NCBI GenBank assembly: GCA_002372375.1
Contig: DFGJ01000009.1
Coordinates: forward strand, 1 to 53,351
Length of the DNA stretch: 53,351 nt
Origin: Ruminococcaceae bacterium UBA3753
GTDB taxonomy: Bacteria > Bacillota > Clostridia > Oscillospirales > Acutalibacteraceae
Direction of reading: 5' to 3'
The notes under the pieces are model-generated. The model was given only the letters and a program-made list of their open reading frames with translations, did no database searches and had not been told where the DNA came from. The first letter of the stretch is position 1. Every line of letters starts with the position of its first letter. The translations under genes and the position numbers were made by a program. Shown here in pieces: positions 43,901 to 53,137 of the stretch.

Positions 43901-44190
43901 ATGTGTGAACGGTATACTGTCCTGTTACTCAGAAAAGAGGCCAGTTTTTTGATTGGGGCCTACGAAAACTTTGGGATGCAGTGCCCACAAGAGGATAGAG
44001 AGCGCTGGAAAGTTTATGATAATGATGGTCCAGAGTATGAGGTGGCGGGAGGACTTAGTTAATCTGAAGCTATGATATTTGATGGTATTTATCGCAGAAC
44101 TAAGGAGAAATTTTATAGGCTTGGTCTGGAACATGGACACCAATTAGGTCTCAAAGAGTCGCAGTTTATTAAAAAAGGAAGAAGTAGTAG
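43901..44190 (+). pseudogene. Decayed GG-family gene with TAA
   Basis: The frame from ATG 43901 contains F-L-I-G-A-Y-E-N-F where L-I-G-A-A-G-G-Y is expected, so the GG site is lost. WKVYDNDGPEYEV follows, then TAA 44060, then GIYRRTKEKFYRLGLEHGHQ. The core matches the gene at 43534. No ribosome binding site. It reads into a terminator at 44192. Confidence 0.55.
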
Positions 44191-44191
44191 C

Positions 44192-44223
44192 AAAAAGGCG
44201 GGACATCTTCTGTCCGCCTTTTT
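44192..44223. terminator. Bidirectional rho-independent terminator
   Basis: AAAAAGGCGGGACA pairs with TGTCCGCCTTTTT around a short loop, with one bulged G. Closes the second GG cluster on the plus strand. Confidence 0.85.
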
Positions 44224-44567
44224 GCAATGCTTATTTAGTGCATTACCTCTCGTTTTTGTTAAGACGATGTCAAGAGAGTACACATATTTAGAACCGGTTA
44301 GTAAGTTTTTTATTTCCAGCGACATATGAGAATTAATTGTTTCCAAAAGACTTTTACGTTTTTGATAAGACAAAAAATATCTAAAATAAATCACACATAT
44401 CTAATTTATTTAAGGACTTGTAAAAGGGCAAAAGTCCTATTCAGGAAATTTTTTAGTTAATTTTTGTTGTATATTTATAGATATAACAAAATGTATGTGT
44501 CGCGTTAATTTTTTGCTAAAATAGAAGAGTGAGTTTGTAGGAATGTATCTTAGGATAAAAGGCAGAA

Positions 44568-45320
44568 ATGAGATTTATTTCGTGGAATGTAAATGGCTTA
44601 AGGGCATGTGTTAAAAAAGGTTTTTTAGATTTTTTTAACATAGTGGAAGCAGACATTTTTGCTATAAGTGAAACGAAATTAAGTGAAGGTCAAATTGACT
44701 TAAAAATAAGTCCTTCTTATTACCAGTACTGGAATTATGCTCAAAAAAAAGGTTACTCTGGCACGGCGGTGTTTTCAAAAATGAAACCAATAAATGTTTT
44801 TAAAGATATTAATGTTGGCTGCCATCCAAAAGAGGGAAGAGTCATAACTTTAGAGTTTTTGGATTTTTATTTTATTAATTGTTATACTCCTAACTCAAAA
44901 CAGGACCTATCGCGCCTCGACTACAGATGTATATGGGAAGATGACCTTAGGAACTATCTAATTAGCTTGAAAAAACCTGTCATTCTTTGCGGTGACTTAA
45001 ACGTCGCACACAAGGAAATAGATCTTAAGAATCCGGGATCTAATCACAAAAATGCAGGTTTTACAGATGAAGAGAGGGATAAATTTACAGAGCTTCTGAA
45101 TTCAGGATTTACTGATGCATTTAGACATTTGTACCCAGAAAAAACAGGTGCTTATACCTGGTGGTCTTATTTAAGGCAAGCAAGGTCTAGGAATGCTGGC
45201 TGGCGAATAGACTATTTTTTGGTTTCTGATAGTTTAGAGGAAAGAATTAAAGAGTCCAAAATTTATAGCGAAGTTCTAGGAAGCGACCATTGCCCTGTAG
45301 GACTGGAACTGCTTCTGTAA
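44568..45320 (+). CDS. exoA: Exodeoxyribonuclease III (ExoA/XthA family)
   Basis: AP endonuclease and 3'-5' exonuclease of base excision repair. 250 aa, family length. Metal and catalytic motifs: S-W-N-V-N-G-L-R-A (Asn 7), S-E-T-K-L, G-D-L-N-V-A-H, TWWSYLRQARSRNAGWRIDY, G-S-D-H-C-P-V at the end. ATG start with AAAGGCAG upstream. A 52-base decayed copy of its 3' end lies at 45446. Confidence 0.95.
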   Translation: MRFISWNVNGLRACVKKGFLDFFNIVEADIFAISETKLSEGQIDLKISPSYYQYWNYAQKKGYSGTAVFSKMKPINVFKDINVGCHPKEGRVITLEFLDFYFINCYTPNSKQDLSRLDYRCIWEDDLRNYLISLKKPVILCGDLNVAHKEIDLKNPGSNHKNAGFTDEERDKFTELLNSGFTDAFRHLYPEKTGAYTWWSYLRQARSRNAGWRIDYFLVSDSLEERIKESKIYSEVLGSDHCPVGLELLL

Positions 45321-45445
45321 GTTTTTGGTTTCGTTCTAAATTTTTAATGTGAAAAGTATGAACGTGAAATTTTCGTGAAAGTTTTAAAAATTAGAGTTCG
45401 TAATACGTTGAATAGGGGAATCTGTCACTTATTAAAACTAAATAA

Positions 45446-45497
45446 TCTACAATTTAAAGCGAAATTTTAGGAAGTGATTACTGATAGGTTGGGTGGA
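45446..45497 (+). pseudogene. Decayed copy of the exoA 3' end
   Basis: CTAC-AATTTAAAGCGAA-TT and TAGGAAGTGATTACTG track the real sequence at 45256-45310 (CCAAAATTTATAGCGAAGTT, TAGGAAGCGACCATTG) base by base with scattered changes. The rest of 45321-45640 shows no gene. Confidence 0.6.
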
Positions 45498-45641
45498 AAG
45501 TATGTATGTATGTGGTTAGCTCTATGTATGGTCTAAATTTAATAAGTGAAGGTGAGATTTGAATACAGAATCTTTTATTTAAGAAATTTTTAACTTTTGT
45601 ATGTAGAAGATTATTGTTTAAGCCTTTGGCAACACCCAAAA

Positions 45642-45785
45642 CTGCAAAGATGCGGTTTGTCTTAGAACAACATCTCTGCAGCCAAAACTGTAAGCTATTG
45701 TAAAAATTTCCACGCGCCTTAATTTAGAACACTGCGCTGGCCCTGGAAGCCAGCCTGAGAAAAATTCTTACAACACGGAAACTAA
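45642..45785. ncRNA. GC-richer structured region, possible RNA or terminator complex
   Basis: CTGCA-a-AGATG (45642-45652) pairs with CATCT-c-TGCAG (45671-45681). GCTGGC (45736-45741) pairs with GCCAGC (45749-45754). TTGTAA (45693) and TTACAA (45769) can close the second hairpin. It lies just behind the minus-strand Nif11-like gene, so part may be its terminator, but T runs are weak. I cannot match it to a known RNA. Confidence 0.35.
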
Positions 45786-46121
45786 TTAATCAAACAGATT
45801 CCTAAATGAGTTCCAAATATTTACAGCGGCGTCTGTCACGTTTTTAACAGTTTCACCAACCTCCTCAGAGCTAATACCACCGCTTGCCGCAGCACAGTCA
45901 CTATCACCAAGTTCTTTACCTGAGCTTTTCGTTGCGGAAGCTACTGTGCGAACTTTTGCAACAAAATCGAGAAAATCTTTCTTCGAAAATTTTTCATTCG
46001 AAACACTTAGCGCTATCTCATAAGCTTTGTCAGGATCTTTATCCTTCAAAATTTTAAATTTTTCCGCCATCTCCTTGTCTTTTGACAACTTGTATAGAGC
46101 CCTTTCTATGACCTTACCCAT
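45786..46121 (-). CDS. Nif11-like GG-leader precursor (111 aa)
   Basis: Leader of about 81 residues of the Nif11 style: a helical start (ALYKLSKDKEMAEKFKILKD), K-D-P-D-K-A-Y-E-I-A-L-S, F-S-K-K-D-F-L-D-F-V-A-K-V, ending E-L-G-D-S-D-C-A-A-A-S-G-G. The putative core is ISSEEVGETVKNV plus NIWNSFRNLFD, without cysteines, serine/threonine-poor and amphipathic. In other bacteria such leaders guide modification and export of peptides. No modifying enzyme is nearby. GGAGG before ATG, with a consensus promoter and start-site hairpin. It differs from the other GG families by its long leader. Confidence 0.75.
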   Translation of the reverse strand: MGKVIERALYKLSKDKEMAEKFKILKDKDPDKAYEIALSVSNEKFSKKDFLDFVAKVRTVASATKSSGKELGDSDCAAASGGISSEEVGETVKNVTDAAVNIWNSFRNLFD

Positions 46122-46153
46122 AAAAATTCCTCCAGTGTGAATAAAAAAATTCG

Positions 46154-46206
46154 ATGTCGTTAAGACATTATTAAAGTAGTATACTAAATAAAGGATATTT
46201 TGTCAA
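46154..46206 (-). promoter_or_regulatory. Sigma-A promoter with start-site hairpin (minus strand)
   Basis: On the minus strand: TTGACA (46206-46201), 17-nt spacer, TATACT (46183-46178), expected start near 46171. ATGTC and GACAT (46168-46164 and 46158-46154) form a 5-bp hairpin at the transcript start. Drives the Nif11-like gene. Confidence 0.75.
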
Positions 46207-46369
46207 TATAATTAGGCTAATGTGACACACTTTTGTACCTTTTGGAATATATGCAAACACTTGGCTAACGGATTACTGGTTTGGTAGTTTTCAAGGATGG
46301 ACGTAATAGTAGCTCCCTATTCTATTTCCCCACACTAGCTCTTGCTCCAAAACTTTGTCTATAAGTTCA

Positions 46370-46570
46370 CCGTTTAGTTTTATTGTACTTTTATTCGCAG
46401 TTTTTTAACTGCGCTACGCCGTCAAGAAATTCTTGCTTTGTAAATCCTCTAACCGAAACACTTAACGTTAACTCTTAAGCTTTGTCCGGGTCGTTTTTTG
46501 TGCTTTGAAACCTTTGTAACAAAACCGTGTCTTCTGAAATTTTCTTTAAAAACTTTAAAAATAAGTCTAG
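46370..46570 (-). pseudogene. Decayed copy of the Nif11-like leader
   Basis: The plus-strand text CGAAACACTTAACG-TAACTC-TAAGCTTTGTC-GG matches the real gene's CGAAACACTTAGCGCTATCTCATAAGCTTTGTCAGG at 46007-46043, and the flanks (CAAGAAATTC-TGC-TTG) are similar. Stops and indels prevent translation. The other sequence between 46122 and 46947 is AT-rich and empty. Confidence 0.6.
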
Positions 46571-46947
46571 CAATTTATTCCGCCACATTATATCGTAAAT
46601 AATAATAAATATCAAATATTTTGCTATGTATTATACAAATTAATTTATGTGGCAAGGTTCACTTTTTAAGTCCTTATATAAAGTAGCTTCCCATCATTTA
46701 ATTAAAATACAAAAAGTTAAATTGTAAAAATATGAAGCTTATTTATTAATTAATGAAATTTTTATGAAACAAAGTAGTTTTAGAAAAGGGGAAAATATAT
46801 CTTTATGAATATAAATTAAAAGTTTAGTCTTGTATGTTATAAAACTTACTTTAATATTTTAATTCTGTAGGCTAAAATCAGTAGTGCTATGAAAGTTTAT
46901 TTTGTTATTTATAAAAATATATTTAAGGATCTATTTTCTTAACTAAA

Positions 46948-47826
46948 ATGATCACTAAAGTGATAGATGGTAAAAAGATGGCTAGGAATATATACTCTGA
47001 GCTAAAAAAAGAAATTTTAAGTTTGGAAACTGAAGAAGGAGCAAAAAAAATAAAACTAGCCATAGTAAGCGCTGGTGATTCTGATGCTGGCAAGGTTTAC
47101 ATAAACTGCAAGAAGCGAGCATGCTTTGACCTGGGAATAGATGTGGAAGAGTACAGTTTTGGTTACGAGGATACATCACGTAATTTAATAAATTGTATAA
47201 AGAGTTTGAATATTAGAGACGATGTTACAGGAATTTTTGTACAATTGCCTTTGCCAAGCATGTTAGACAGTTTAGAAATTTTATCTTCAATAAATGTGTT
47301 AAAGGATGTAGATTGTCTTAATCCTTTAAGCTTCGGAAAATTGGTTTTTTCATCTTTTGACAAAGACCATGACTTTGCACCCTGTACAGCCCTCGCTGTT
47401 CTAGAAATCTTAAAAAATCTAAATGTTGATTTATGCGGTAAGCACGTGGTACTTTTGAATCGTAGCAATGTAGTCGGTAAGCCGCTTGCGATGCTTTTGC
47501 TAAAATTTAATGCTACCGTGACAATTTGTCACAGTAAGGCATTGAAAGTTGCAAAATTCTGCAAAGCCGCAGATGTGGTAGTATCAGCTGCAGGAGTAAA
47601 AAAAATAGTGACTGGAGACATAATAAAGAATGGCTCAATACTTGTGGATGTAGGATATACAAGGGATTATTCGGGAAAAATTTGCGGAGATATCGATGTT
47701 GATTCTGTTTATGGGATTGCATCTTGTTTAGTGCCAGTTCCTGGTGGAGTTGGCCCTGTCACAGTTGCTATGCTGTTAAGAAATGTCATATTGGCAGCTA
47801 AAAAACTTAATTATGGTCGTCATTAA
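46948..47826 (+). CDS. folD: FolD, methylenetetrahydrofolate dehydrogenase/cyclohydrolase
   Basis: Interconverts 5,10-methylene-THF and 10-formyl-THF with NADP; supplies C1 units for purines and fMet. 292 aa, family length. Motifs: V-Y-I-N-C-K-K-R-A-C (catalytic Tyr/Lys), TGIFVQLPLPSML, C-L-N-P-L-S-F-G-K-L, RSNVVGKPLAMLLL, then PVPGGVGPVTVAMLLRN. ATG start; ribosome binding site weak (AAGGAT about 17 bases off). Single gene. Confidence 0.95.
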   Translation: MITKVIDGKKMARNIYSELKKEILSLETEEGAKKIKLAIVSAGDSDAGKVYINCKKRACFDLGIDVEEYSFGYEDTSRNLINCIKSLNIRDDVTGIFVQLPLPSMLDSLEILSSINVLKDVDCLNPLSFGKLVFSSFDKDHDFAPCTALAVLEILKNLNVDLCGKHVVLLNRSNVVGKPLAMLLLKFNATVTICHSKALKVAKFCKAADVVVSAAGVKKIVTGDIIKNGSILVDVGYTRDYSGKICGDIDVDSVYGIASCLVPVPGGVGPVTVAMLLRNVILAAKKLNYGRH

Positions 47827-48517
47827 TAATTGCTCATAAAAAAATCAATGTATGTATTTATTATACTTCTCGTTTATGTAGTAGTTTTTCGCCTTTTTAT
47901 ATTTTCTTAGAAAAGTTGCTCTTGGCATAGTTTCTGAGTCTCTAAACTTTGAGTTGTTATGTTTAAAGGCTGCCAGCTAAAAGGCACTATTTTGAAGAAT
48001 TCAGTCTCAGTATATACGGACAGCCTAATAGCTGCATGATAATAATCCAGAGTGTTTTCATCGAATTCCGTTTTGATCTTGGAGCCTATATTTGCGGACT
48101 CCTGGCTTCACGTACATTAAATTAATGGGTTATTTTATAGCGGTATCCAAATGACACTGAAATGCCAGGCTAATATATCTCAAATATATTAACTTGGCTA
48201 TGTTTTTTATTTTTTAGATCTAATTAGCAGAAAACAATATTTAGATATTAATAAAAGTATTTACAATTAATATGAATACTTGACCGCTTCCTCACATTAA
48301 CCCAACCTGCACGTAAGAGCTAACTCTGGTTCGCTTCCTGTTAAAGAATAAATAATATATGTCATAAAAATTTAATAAACCTATAGCACCGCGACAGTTA
48401 CCTGTAAAAACTACAAGATATAATTAATATGCGATACAAAGAATATGTGGTTAACATTTTTACTGTTAGTCCTTATACTTTCTTCTTGGGCCTTATTGTT
48501 TCTACAGTGTCATATAT
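47827..48517. other. Intergenic region downstream of folD
   Basis: No gene. Holds the hairpin terminator at 48164-48215 and a segment near 48340-48395 that resembles 25150-25215 in the phage locus. Confidence 0.45.
48164..48215 (+). terminator. Probable rho-independent terminator
   Basis: GCCAGG-C-TAATATAT (48164-48178) pairs with ATATATTA-A-CTTGGC (48184-48198), fourteen pairs with one G-U and one mismatch. TTTTTTATTTTTT follows. Confidence 0.65.
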
Positions 48518-50587
48518 TTACTTAAATTTATTAACACCATTTTGAATTAACCAAAATGTAAATGCGGATGTTAGAAGTTTGATCGTCTTACGCTCAGTCT
48601 TTACGATATTAGTGAATCTACTAGCTACAACTGTTCCGAGAGATCCTATTAAAATATTAGCGACGGCAAATTTAAGGTTGTTACTCATTTCAGCAGTTTC
48701 TCCAGTGATTGCAGTTGCGATATCAGGTCCATAGTGTGCAAGAGCTGCATTGATGCCTAGGCCAAGAGCAAAAGATGCAACTCTCTTAGCACTTTTGTAA
48801 GCTTTACTAAGAAAAGATCGCGGTTCACTGTAACCAGCCTTTTCTAGGTCATTTTTGTCTTTTTCACTGAGAAAACCAAAATTTTCCTGTGAAAACAATT
48901 TTCCATAGTATTTACTATCTTTAAAGCTCACTTCTCTTCCACTTCCGTCTTCCATTTTTAGGTCTTCTAAAATACTTTTTAGCAAAGAAATCTTGTTTTG
49001 TTGTCCTTCTTTATTTTCCTTATCGTCACTATTTATTTCACTCAGAAGATTAGCAATACGTCTTCTTTCTACTTTCTTAAGATTTGGACTACTTCCAACA
49101 TTTTCAGAGATACTCATATAAAGCGTGTTTAGTATTTTATTGTAACTATCTTGACTTGCAGCATATATGTGAACCTTTTTTTTGCCTAATTCAATAGTGC
49201 CTGAGAACTTCAGGTCTTTGTGACTTTTTATTTCCTCTTCTAAAAGATTTTTTTCTGAAAGTTGCCCTTTTTCAAATGGAATAATACCCTCTTCAGCTAT
49301 AAATATCTGATTTGGATCTGCTTTTTCTTCGTAATCTTCTTTTTTTACCGTTTTTAAATTGATAACACTAGTATTGTTACTGTTTCTGCTATTATGATGG
49401 TTGTTTTTGGAATTAGGAAGGCGACCGATACTTTTATCATCAAAGCGGTTAAGTCTTGTTGCACTAGAGGAAGGGTTTTTATTAATACTTACCGCTTGCT
49501 TCGGTGCAGAACATCTTAGTATACGAAAATCACGTGGTATATTACTTTTTAAAGCTTCGTCCAAAATGTTTTCGTTTTTTTTCGTGGTATCTAAAAGTTT
49601 AAAGGCTTGTTTTATCATATTTTCTCTATTTTCTCGTATTTTAGTAGTAGAGTCATTTTTATAGGCTAATTTTTCAAGAAGTGATATTAAATTTATTCTT
49701 TCTTTAACTTCTGACCCAAATTTATTGTGTATATCAAAAACTAATCTGTCCACCAAAGACCCCTTGGAGTCAAGATTTTTTTTAAGCTCTTTATTTGCTT
49801 CCTCTTCAGATTGCCCTACACCAACCACATTTATTTTCTCCCGACGTTCTTCGTTTCCTTTATTTTTCTCGTCTAAATTCACATTTTTTTCGTTTACCTC
49901 ATCTACATTGTTGCTATTTATTTTTAAGTTTTTTTCCTCAATTTTTTTTATTTTTTGGCCTAATTTCCCCTGTTCCTGAGCCTTTTTTTGCACCCATTTT
50001 ATTAAATTTTTGTGAGCTTCTACATTACCATTTACCAGATTCACTTTCCTATCCGCCCTTTTTTCATCCAAAAAAAAGCTAAGAGTGCAACGCACTTTTT
50101 CTTCCTCATTTTTATTAACCACAAGGCTTATTTTAAAATCCCTCGCTTCATCAGGAATTTTATTACAAAATAAACTTGCATCCTTTTTACTTATATCTAT
50201 ATCCGATAAACTACCCACTTTTTCGTATGCCTCCAGGCATTCACTTTTTAGCATGAATTTACCACTATTGGTCCCATTAACACTTTGATTTTTTTTACTT
50301 TTATTTCTTTTTTTCCCCAGTTTACTAATATTTATCTTATTAATTGCTCCTGAAAAGTCTAAGTTTTCTTCCTCATTTTCTTTATCGTCAAATTTGTTTC
50401 TTTCTTCCAGCCTATTAGCTTCGCCGCCTTCATCGTTCTCTAAGCTATCACTTTTTTTCTCCCCGAATCCAAGCCAGCTTTTGATTGTATTCAATCCCAA
50501 GAAAGCTGAGCCAGTCATATTGCCAGCTGCACCAATGGTCGTGGCGCCAAGGGTTATTGCACCCGCTATTTTTCTTTTTTTAGACAT
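48518..50587 (-). CDS. Large membrane-anchored, K/E/N-rich protein (689 aa)
   Basis: GGAGGT eight bases before ATG, consensus promoter upstream. N-terminus: KKRK, then a glycine/alanine-rich hydrophobic stretch (AGAITLGATTIGAAG). Residues about 45-560 are low-complexity, highly charged, with likely coiled coils (KIKKIEEKNLKINSNNVDEV and similar). The C-terminal 90 residues hold two or three hydrophobic segments (VASFALGLGINAALAHY, FAVANILIGSLGTVVAS, LLTSAFTFWLI). No domain recognised. The layout, hydrophobic ends and long charged middle, resembles the 311-aa protein at 19868. Possibly an exported, host-facing protein; that is a guess. Confidence 0.65.
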   Translation of the reverse strand: MSKKRKIAGAITLGATTIGAAGNMTGSAFLGLNTIKSWLGFGEKKSDSLENDEGGEANRLEERNKFDDKENEEENLDFSGAINKINISKLGKKRNKSKKNQSVNGTNSGKFMLKSECLEAYEKVGSLSDIDISKKDASLFCNKIPDEARDFKISLVVNKNEEEKVRCTLSFFLDEKRADRKVNLVNGNVEAHKNLIKWVQKKAQEQGKLGQKIKKIEEKNLKINSNNVDEVNEKNVNLDEKNKGNEERREKINVVGVGQSEEEANKELKKNLDSKGSLVDRLVFDIHNKFGSEVKERINLISLLEKLAYKNDSTTKIRENRENMIKQAFKLLDTTKKNENILDEALKSNIPRDFRILRCSAPKQAVSINKNPSSSATRLNRFDDKSIGRLPNSKNNHHNSRNSNNTSVINLKTVKKEDYEEKADPNQIFIAEEGIIPFEKGQLSEKNLLEEEIKSHKDLKFSGTIELGKKKVHIYAASQDSYNKILNTLYMSISENVGSSPNLKKVERRRIANLLSEINSDDKENKEGQQNKISLLKSILEDLKMEDGSGREVSFKDSKYYGKLFSQENFGFLSEKDKNDLEKAGYSEPRSFLSKAYKSAKRVASFALGLGINAALAHYGPDIATAITGETAEMSNNLKFAVANILIGSLGTVVASRFTNIVKTERKTIKLLTSAFTFWLIQNGVNKFK

Positions 50588-50631
50588 AGAACTATACCTC
50601 CAAACCTCTTAAAAACAGGTTATGTTGTATA

Positions 50632-50660
50632 ATTATAACTTAAATATCGTTAAAAGTCAA
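50632..50660 (-). promoter_or_regulatory. Sigma-A promoter of the 689-aa gene
   Basis: On the minus strand: TTGACT (50660-50655), 17-nt spacer, TATAAT (50637-50632). The transcript would begin near 50625, and AACCT/AGGTT could form a small 5' hairpin before GGAGGT. The rest of 50661-51004 is AT-rich without a gene. Confidence 0.75.
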
Positions 50661-51004
50661 GATATTTGTTAAAATTTATATAAAATTATTTGAATAATAG
50701 TTTTTATTTATCCTATAAGAGTCACCTTCATGCATTACTTGAAAGTCGTATTTCTTAATCTAAAATATTTAGGATCTATGGCCAATTCTAGTGCTGTTAA
50801 GTGAATATTTGTGTTTATTGAATTTTTTTATTTTTGGTCGTAATGAAGCCAACCACTTTTTATAAATAAATTTTTGATTAATTGGATTATAAAATTTATA
50901 AAAATTGAAATTATTCAATTAAATTTATTGAATTAACAGCTTATCTTTATTTTTAGTATTATAAGAATTAACGCAAGTATAAAATTACAGGAGAAAATAC
51001 AATT

Positions 51005-51286
51005 ATGGATGACTACACAACTGATTATGTGACTCTTCTAGACGAAAATGGAGAAGAGCATAAATTTGAGGTTTTAGATATACTAGAGGAAGATAAAGAA
51101 AAGTTTTATGCGCTATTACCCGAAAGCAATCGTGAAAGAAACACACCATATACTGATGAGACGTATGGATATTATATATTTCAAGAAATATATAGCGAAA
51201 AAGACCAAATTTTATCAGAGGTTGAAGATCCTGTAAAATTAGAAAAACTTTCTAAAATCTTTGAAAAACGCTTTGATCACTTTTGA
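51005..51286 (+). CDS. DUF1292 (YrzB-like) protein (93 aa)
   Basis: Small conserved Firmicutes protein of unknown function, usually near ruvX/alaS. The family pattern is clear: D-Y-V-T-L-L-D-E-N-G-E-E-H-K-F-E-V-L-D-I-L, Y-A-L-L-P, Y-G-Y-Y-I-F-Q-E-I and a closing E-D-P-V-K-L-E-K-L-S-K-I-F-E-K-R-F. ACAGGAGA before ATG. It ends TGA directly followed by TAA. No usual partner genes are present here. Confidence 0.88.
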   Translation: MDDYTTDYVTLLDENGEEHKFEVLDILEEDKEKFYALLPESNRERNTPYTDETYGYYIFQEIYSEKDQILSEVEDPVKLEKLSKIFEKRFDHF

Positions 51287-52183
51287 TAAGAGCAGTCTTA
51301 TAATATTTATTTGATTGTTTGTATTAAGTTTATCCAAACAACGTATGACTACGCACTTTTTATCTAATATATATTAACGAGCTAATTGAAACTATTAAAA
51401 CCAATTTACAATGGCGTAAGTAACGTTATTTCTTAGGAAACAATTGATTTTTAAGTCACTAAAAATTTACTGAATTTACGTAATCATACTTTCAATAAGA
51501 CAGCCAGAGATTTTATAAAAAAATTTATTTTTGAAGAGCACAGTACAAAAAGTTTTTTATCAGACAAACTAAACTGGGATTTAGAAAGGTTTTTAAAATC
51601 TAGGGTCAGATTAAAAAGTAGAGCTGTAATATTAGCTACAACAAACTTAGTACTGGCTATTTTTTTATTATCTCGAGGCGTTTAGTGTGAGATTCTTATA
51701 TTGCCCAAAATAATACCTAGTTATAGCTATACATAGACGCGTTCTTTCACAAATATGCCTTTATTCAAAAAAACCAAGAAAAATGATCGTACGTTGCCGA
51801 ATCAACAGCCCTCTTTTTAGATCTCCTTGCCAAAGTTCATCGGTTAAAAAATTATCAGCAGAACAGTATTGTAACCCATGTTGCTATTGTTGTGGAACTG
51901 GTCACTTTTGGGCAAAGTTCTACAAACTTCCTTCTGCTTATAACTAAAAAACTACATACAGATAAAGTACCTAAACCGCGCTAAGGCAAAGTTCACCTAA
52001 ATAGACCCAGCTTCATAGAGCACAGCATCTCCGACTTATGACGCTGTGTCGTATAAGTGATTTTCTAATAAAGCATATAGACAAAGGCCTTTGGTTTTAA
52101 AGTTACTTTCTTGCTTAGCTTATATTTTGAACCATAATTTCTATACAAATAAACGTATGTGGTGGAAAAAATAACATTTTTTA
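51287..52183. other. Non-coding region downstream of the DUF1292 gene
   Basis: About 900 bases. Apart from the start-less open frame at 51455-51685 I see no gene, repeat or strong terminator. Confidence 0.45.
51455..51685 (+). pseudogene. Open frame without start codon, membrane-segment end
   Basis: 76 codons open between TAA and TAG, no ATG/GTG/TTG. Protein-like: K-T-A-R-D-F-I-K-K-F-I-F-E-E-H, K-L-N-W-D-L-E-R-F-L-K-S-R, then a hydrophobic end AVILATTNLVLAIFLLSRGV. Probably the 3' part of a lost membrane protein. Confidence 0.3.
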
Positions 52184-53137
52184 TTAAAGTGTCATATCAG
52201 AGCTTTTCCTAAAAAGAGCAGTAGAAAAATACCGTTCTGCCGTGTCGGGTAAAATTGTTAAGACTGTTTTGCCTTTACCCAAATCCCTAGCCATTGAAAG
52301 CGCCGCAAAAACATTACTCCCACTTGAAATTCCACACATGATTCCCTCCTTACAAGCCAATAAACGTGCAGTCGATATAGCATCTTCATCATTAATTTTT
52401 AAAATTTTGTCTATTATTTTTACATCTAAAATATCGGGAATAATCCCGTCACCTATGCCCATTTGCAAATGGGTACCGACACATTCGCACCCTGATAGGA
52501 TAGCAGCCTTTTCGGGTTCAACAGCCCAAATTCTTACATTTGGCCATTTTTTACGTAAAATTTGACCAACACCGGTTATAGTGCCCCCTGTGCCAACACC
52601 AGATACAAAGCCGTCTATCTGTGTATTGCCAATTTGAGATATTATTTCAGTTGCTGTGTATTTGCTATGTGCCAAGGTGTTATTTATATTTACAAATTGT
52701 TGGGGAACAAAAACTTTAGAATCACTTGATGCCATCTGCAAAGCTTTTTTCAAACACCTTTTTATGCAGTCACCTATATCACCACGGTCATGGACCAAAG
52801 TTACACTGGCACCGTAATGCTCTACGAGCATTCTTCTCTCCTGACTTACTGAATCGGGCATGATAATAACTGTTTTATAACCTTTGACAGCACCTACTAA
52901 CGCAAGCCCAATACCTTGATTTCCGCTAGTTGGTTCAACTATCACGGAATCGGGTTTTAGTTTTCCTGTTCTTTCTGCCTCTAAAATCATATTTAGTGCT
53001 GTACGTGTCTTTATCGATCCTCCCACATTTAAACCTTCAAATTTGACGATTATATCAGCACTATTTTTGTTTACTAGCTTCTGCAGTTTAACAATAGGCG
53101 TATTACCTATTGCTTCCAAAATATTGTTGTAAATCAT
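52184..53137 (-). CDS. cysK: Cysteine synthase (O-acetylserine sulfhydrylase)
   Basis: PLP enzyme making cysteine from O-acetylserine and sulfide. 317 aa, family length. PLP lysine 43 in G-G-S-I-K-T-R-T-A (usually S-V-K-D-R), substrate loop P-T-S-G-N-Q-G-I-G-L-A, phosphate-binding S-G-V-G-T-G-G-T-I-T-G, and S-S-G-S-N-V-F-A-A-L near the C-terminus. ATG start at 53137. With the cysteine desulfurase at 12.7 kb it would provide sulfur for Fe-S and thiolation chemistry. No cysE nearby. Confidence 0.94.
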   Translation of the reverse strand: MIYNNILEAIGNTPIVKLQKLVNKNSADIIVKFEGLNVGGSIKTRTALNMILEAERTGKLKPDSVIVEPTSGNQGIGLALVGAVKGYKTVIIMPDSVSQERRMLVEHYGASVTLVHDRGDIGDCIKRCLKKALQMASSDSKVFVPQQFVNINNTLAHSKYTATEIISQIGNTQIDGFVSGVGTGGTITGVGQILRKKWPNVRIWAVEPEKAAILSGCECVGTHLQMGIGDGIIPDILDVKIIDKILKINDEDAISTARLLACKEGIMCGISSGSNVFAALSMARDLGKGKTVLTILPDTAERYFSTALFRKSSDMTL

